Below, piece after piece: positions 13,610 to 16,328 of a stretch of DNA of 16,328 bases. Under the pieces are notes generated by a model, which was not told the origin of the DNA, made no database searches, and was given only the letters and a program-made list of their open reading frames with translations. Source of the DNA: Actinomycetota bacterium (GTDB lineage: Bacteria; Actinomycetota; Acidimicrobiia; Acidimicrobiales; Ilumatobacteraceae); assembly GCA_009705435.1 (NCBI GenBank), contig WLTJ01000009.1, positions 1 to 16,328 on the forward strand, written 5' to 3'. The translations under genes and the position numbers were made by a program. The stretch's first letter is position 1, and every line of letters begins with the position of its first letter.

Positions 13610-14862
13610 AATTCTTGCAAACTTTTTCCGTGGCTCGTCGCACAATATTTTTGTCGCTTGGCTTCATGATGGTGTTGTCTGTCGTGCGACTCATCACAAA
13701 CGCCAATGACATCACGAGTTCGGGCACAATCTCGTCAACATTGCGTGTTGCCACACCAATCTTGTTGGCTGGGCTAGCAGGCCTGTGGGCCGAGCGCGTC
13801 GGCATCGTCAATATCGGCATCGAAGGCATGATGATCATTGGCACCTGGTTCGGTGGCTACGGGGCATGGAAATGGGGTTCATGGGCCGGGATCGCGCTCG
13901 CAATCTTTGCTGGATCTCTCGTCGGCTTACTTCACGCATTGGCAACTGTGCGATTCAACGTCAACCATGTTGTCTCTGGCATTGCTATCAATATTTTGGC
14001 GGCAGGTGCCACTGAATACCTCTCCATCATTTTCTTCAAAGGACAAAAAGGTGGAGGAGAAAGTCAGTCACCGACAGGCAAGGGTGGCTACGGCGAATTC
14101 GACATGCCGTTTCTCACTGGAGGGCGCGTCGGCTCGTGGCGTAGCCCCGATATTTTAGGCTGGATTGAACGCAAGCATGATCTGCCGCTATTGCCCGACT
14201 TAGCTGGTTTTGCTCGCGGTCTCCTGAGCGACGTGTATGTCCCCACTCTCTTAGCCATCGCTCTGGTTCCACTCACGGGTTACATTTTGTGGCGCACGCG
14301 CTTCGGCTTGCGACTGCGCTCTAGCGGCGAATCACCCCAAGCAGGCGAAAGTTTGGGCGTACCAATCAATCGCTTGCGTTATCAGGCAATGGCAGTGAGC
14401 GGTGGACTAGCCGGCTTCGCAGGCGCCTACTTGTCCTGCGTCTTCACCAGCACTTACCGTCAAGGTCAAACTGGCGGTCAAGGATATATCGGTTTAGCCA
14501 CAACAATTTTTGGCAACTGGAATCCTTTCGGAGTCTTGCGCGGCGCAATTCTTTTTGGATTCCCCACCGCCTTGAAATTCCGTGATGAAAAAAATGTTCC
14601 AGCATTGCTCTTGGTCGTGGCAATTGTCCTAGTTGTCGTTGCCATCATCAGCTTCACACGTCAAAAACAAATCTTGGCTATGGGACTGCTCTTCGGTTCG
14701 GCTCTCAGCGCCACCACCTATTTCTTGGTTGACGAGGTACCACAAGAGTTTGTGGCGGCAACTCCATACATCGTCACCATCTTGGTTCTTGTCGGCGCCC
14801 AGCAACAGTTGCGACCACCAGCTCATGCCGGCGCGGCTTATCGCGCAGGCGAAAACCACTAA
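13606..14862 (+). CDS. ABC importer permease 2 (BPD_transp_2 family)
   Basis: The second membrane subunit, 418 residues. AERVGIVNIGIEGMMIIG and FNVNHVVSGIAINILA correspond to the two motifs seen in permease 1, so the pair forms a heterodimeric pore. It is about 100 residues longer than Bacillus YufQ-type proteins. The extra length lies in a polar Gly-rich extracytoplasmic loop (FKGQKGGGESQSPTGKGGYG onward to about SDVYVP) and in additional hydrophobic segments at the C-terminus ending AYRAGENH. I believe longer forms are common in actinobacteria. The ATG at 13606 overlaps the previous stop. The stop lies only six bases from that of the reverse-strand queF, so transcription must end within or beyond queF. 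Confidence 0.92.
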   Translation: MKFLQTFSVARRTIFLSLGFMMVLSVVRLITNANDITSSGTISSTLRVATPILLAGLAGLWAERVGIVNIGIEGMMIIGTWFGGYGAWKWGSWAGIALAIFAGSLVGLLHALATVRFNVNHVVSGIAINILAAGATEYLSIIFFKGQKGGGESQSPTGKGGYGEFDMPFLTGGRVGSWRSPDILGWIERKHDLPLLPDLAGFARGLLSDVYVPTLLAIALVPLTGYILWRTRFGLRLRSSGESPQAGESLGVPINRLRYQAMAVSGGLAGFAGAYLSCVFTSTYRQGQTGGQGYIGLATTIFGNWNPFGVLRGAILFGFPTALKFRDEKNVPALLLVVAIVLVVVAIISFTRQKQILAMGLLFGSALSATTYFLVDEVPQEFVAATPYIVTILVLVGAQQQLRPPAHAGAAYRAGENH

Positions 14863-14868
14863 CGCTTG

Positions 14869-15294
14869 TTAGACACCGAGGCTGGCCACAGCCTGGACTT
14901 CAATGCCCCCACGCGGGCGTTGTGTCAAGGTCACCGTGACTTTGCGGGGCTTGGCCGAATGCATGATTTCACCGGCGATTTCTGCTGCTAAGGCTTCAGC
15001 AAAAACAGCCCGATCACGAAAGTTCCAGAGGTATAACTTCAGGCTTTTAGATTCGACGCACCAGTCGAGTGGCTGATATTCGATCACCACGTGCGACAGA
15101 TCGGGTTGCTTCGTGACTGGGCACATTGATGAAAGTTCGTCGGTTGTAAAACGCACGATATCCACATTGGCAGGTGCCGGAAAGACTTCGACATGTTCAA
15201 TGGACTCACGTACCGTGGATCCGAGCACAGTTAACTTGGCGTGCTGATCGACGATGGAGGTGGCTGACTTATCAACGTTTGGCTCTGTATCCAT
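14869..15294 (-). CDS. queF: NADPH-dependent 7-cyano-7-deazaguanine (preQ0) reductase
   Basis: Reduces preQ0 to preQ1, the last free-base step before insertion into tRNA in queuosine synthesis. SSMCPVTKQPDLSHVVIEY carries the nucleophile Cys58 that forms a thioimide with the nitrile, and Asp65, the proton donor, seven residues on, as in Bacillus QueF (Cys55/Asp62). VESKSLKLYLWNFR is the QueF motif that binds the cofactor and substrate. RPRGGIEV near the end matches the family C-terminus. The 141 residues fit the short, unimodular subfamily. A GTG at 15300 would add two residues; neither start has a clear ribosome site. The gene is alone among queuosine genes in the window, convergent with the transporter operon and divergent from the dioxygenase. 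Confidence 0.93.
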   Translation of the reverse strand: MDTEPNVDKSATSIVDQHAKLTVLGSTVRESIEHVEVFPAPANVDIVRFTTDELSSMCPVTKQPDLSHVVIEYQPLDWCVESKSLKLYLWNFRDRAVFAEALAAEIAGEIMHSAKPRKVTVTLTQRPRGGIEVQAVASLGV

Positions 15295-15336
15295 AGCCAC
15301 AGGGTAAAGGTCCCAGAGCCTGACCGCACCCGAGGG

Positions 15337-15366
15337 TTCACCGTTCTTGCGATATACCTCTAGAAT
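15337..15366 (+). promoter_or_regulatory. Promoter of the dioxygenase gene, probably leaderless
   Basis: TTCACC (15337-15342), 18 bases, TAGAAT (15361-15366). The -10 matches TANNNT and is followed by exactly six bases (CCCCCT) and the ATG at 15373, so the predicted transcription start falls on or beside the start codon. There is no purine-rich ribosome site in between. Confidence 0.55.
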
Positions 15367-15372
15367 CCCCCT

Positions 15373-16248
15373 ATGGGCAGAGTGTTAACTGAACAACAGA
15401 TTGCCGATTACCACCGCGATGGGTTTTTAGTGATTCCCGATTTCGTGACGTCTCAGGCCTGCCATGAACTCAAGGCTCGAGCCGAAGAGATCTTGGCATC
15501 CTTTGACGCCGAGAGCGACCGCAGCGTGTTCACCACGAACGAACAGTCCCGTCATGCCGACCAGCAGTTCATCGATTCGGCGACTGGCATCCACTGTTTC
15601 TTTGAAGAAGAGGCATTTGATGAGCAAGGAATCTTGCGTCAAGCCAAAGAAGTGAGTGTCAACAAAATTGGACACGCGATGCACGACCTTGATCCCGTTT
15701 TTGAAGCATTCAGTTATACAGAAAAACTTGCCGCGGTGGCGAGCGACATTGGTATGCCCGATCCCCTCGCTCTGCAATCCATGTACATCTGTAAGCAACA
15801 ACATATTGGTGGCGAGGTTGGTTGCCATCAAGACGCTACTTTTTTGTATACCGATCCGATCACAGTTGTTGGATTTTGGTTTGCGATTGAAGATGCCACT
15901 CTCGAAAATGGTTGCTTGTGGGCGGCACCAGGCGGACATAAAACGACACTGCGGCAAAAGTTCGTGCGCAATGAGGCTAACGATGGGGCAACATTTGATG
16001 TTCTTGATACTGCACCTCTCCCTATGCCTCCAACCGACCTTGTACCGCTTGAAGCCAGTGCTGGGACGCTGGTCATTCTCCATGCCTTATTGCCGCACTG
16101 GAGTGGCGTAAATCGCAGCGACAAGAGTCGTCATGCCTATTCGCTCCATTGCATTAGCGAATCAAGCACGTATCCGCAATGGAATTGGTTGCAACGTAAC
16201 TCTCAGTTGCCACTGCGACGCCTAGACAAAGTGGCGGCCACGCTGTGA
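15373..16248 (+). CDS. Fe(II)/2-oxoglutarate dioxygenase, PHYHD1-like (phytanoyl-CoA dioxygenase family)
   Basis: An iron and 2-oxoglutarate dependent oxygenase of 291 residues. The start YHRDGFLVIPDFV is the usual PhyH opening. Metal ligands are His152 and Asp154 in GCHQDATFLY and His242 in LLPHWSG; Arg253 in SDKSRHAYS should hold 2-oxoglutarate. Several stretches, VNKIGHAMHDLDPVF, QSMYICKQQHIGGEV and EDATLENGCLW, look nearly the same as animal PHYHD1 as I remember it, and the length is the same. PHYHD1 binds 2-oxoglutarate but its substrate is not known, and this protein need not act on phytanoyl-CoA. The gene is divergent from queF, probably leaderless, and its TGA overlaps a GTG in frame with the adenosine deaminase gene. 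A link with nucleosides is suggested only by this context. Confidence 0.9.
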   Translation: MGRVLTEQQIADYHRDGFLVIPDFVTSQACHELKARAEEILASFDAESDRSVFTTNEQSRHADQQFIDSATGIHCFFEEEAFDEQGILRQAKEVSVNKIGHAMHDLDPVFEAFSYTEKLAAVASDIGMPDPLALQSMYICKQQHIGGEVGCHQDATFLYTDPITVVGFWFAIEDATLENGCLWAAPGGHKTTLRQKFVRNEANDGATFDVLDTAPLPMPPTDLVPLEASAGTLVILHALLPHWSGVNRSDKSRHAYSLHCISESSTYPQWNWLQRNSQLPLRRLDKVAATL

Positions 16249-16250
16249 GC

Positions 16251-16328
16251 ATGAGCCCAAATATTCTGCAACGCGCACCTAAGGCATTGCTCCACGATCA
16301 CTTAGATGGTGGACTTCGACCAGCAACA
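16251..16328 (+). CDS. add: Adenosine deaminase, N-terminal 26 residues (runs off the window)
   Basis: The visible MSPNILQRAPKALLHDHLDG, then GLRPAT, is the start of adenosine deaminase, which converts (deoxy)adenosine to (deoxy)inosine. HDHLDGGLRP contains the first two zinc-binding histidines (His15 and His17) and matches the actinobacterial Add consensus closely, including APKALLHDHLDGGLRPAT as I remember mycobacterial Add. A GTG at 16245 in the same frame overlaps the dioxygenase stop by GTGA and would add two residues, so translation may be coupled either way. Its position downstream of a nucleoside importer supports purine salvage. Only the first 78 bases are in view, so completeness and the remaining zinc and catalytic residues cannot be assessed. 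Confidence 0.88.
   Translation, partial: MSPNILQRAPKALLHDHLDGGLRPAT

Noticed and set aside
15295..15372. preQ1 riboswitch upstream of queF
   Set aside because: I looked for the short preQ1-I layout (a small stem, a C-rich loop and an A-rich tail) on the reverse strand. I saw no A-rich tail or pairing of the right kind.
15427..16083. 218-codon open frame on the - strand
   Set aside because: It is antisense to the PHYHD1-like gene, which has intact iron and 2-oxoglutarate motifs.
1..16328. CRISPR array, insertion sequence, prophage, toxin-antitoxin or defence island
   Set aside because: No spaced direct repeats, transposase, integrase, restriction or toxin-like motifs were found on reading both strands; the genes are of ordinary metabolic and transport type.

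Overview
This looks like a stretch of actinobacterial chromosome. It is mid-GC (somewhat above 50% by eye), densely packed, and rich in GTG/TTG starts and ATGA/GTGA stop-start overlaps. The best taxonomic hints are the DUF501-Ppx/GppA gene pair, an adenosine deaminase start (HDHLDGGLRP) that reads like mycobacterial Add, and crotonase and Nudix proteins of actinobacterial type. A planktonic Acidimicrobiia (Ilumatobacter-like) lineage would fit. That is an inference from protein style; there is no rRNA in the window. I see no tRNA, rRNA, CRISPR, insertion sequence, phage gene or attachment site, and no gene-free stretch of 300 bases or more.

Layout. (1) 1-1267: a family III CoA-transferase, probably the last gene of an operon that enters from the left. 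(2) 1326-3584: an orphan multi-pass membrane protein (-), a divergent small secreted or lipoprotein of unknown function (+), and an exported NlpC/P60 peptidase (-). (3) 3721-7022: a tightly coupled five-gene operon in which every gene overlaps the next: MocA-like cytidylyltransferase, CoxG-like membrane-anchored SRPBCC protein, DUF501, Ppx/GppA phosphatase and RimJ-type acetyltransferase. (4) 7033-9777: a small basic His-rich protein and an enoyl-CoA hydratase homologue lacking catalytic glutamates (both -), then divergently a Nudix hydrolase of NUDT19 type and a second crotonase (+). (5) 9877-14862: a complete BMP-type nucleoside ABC importer (lipoprotein, fused double ATPase, two permeases), with an 11-bp perfect hairpin between the binding-protein and ATPase genes. 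(6) 14869-16328: QueF (preQ0 reductase, -), a Fe(II)/2-oxoglutarate dioxygenase strikingly like animal PHYHD1 (+), and the first 26 codons of adenosine deaminase (+), which runs off the right edge.

How the genes work together. The importer, adenosine deaminase and possibly QueF suggest a purine nucleoside uptake/salvage and deazapurine neighbourhood, with the PHYHD1-like dioxygenase coupled to add. MocA and CoxG are accessory proteins of molybdenum hydroxylases of the aerobic CO dehydrogenase family, yet no hydroxylase structural gene is in the window. The CoA-transferase, two crotonases and the Nudix protein point to acyl-CoA metabolism. I found no obvious defence system or new mobile element. 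The most promising items are the PHYHD1-like enzyme and its context, the orphan MocA-CoxG pair inside a housekeeping operon, the intercistronic hairpin, and the glutamate-less crotonase.
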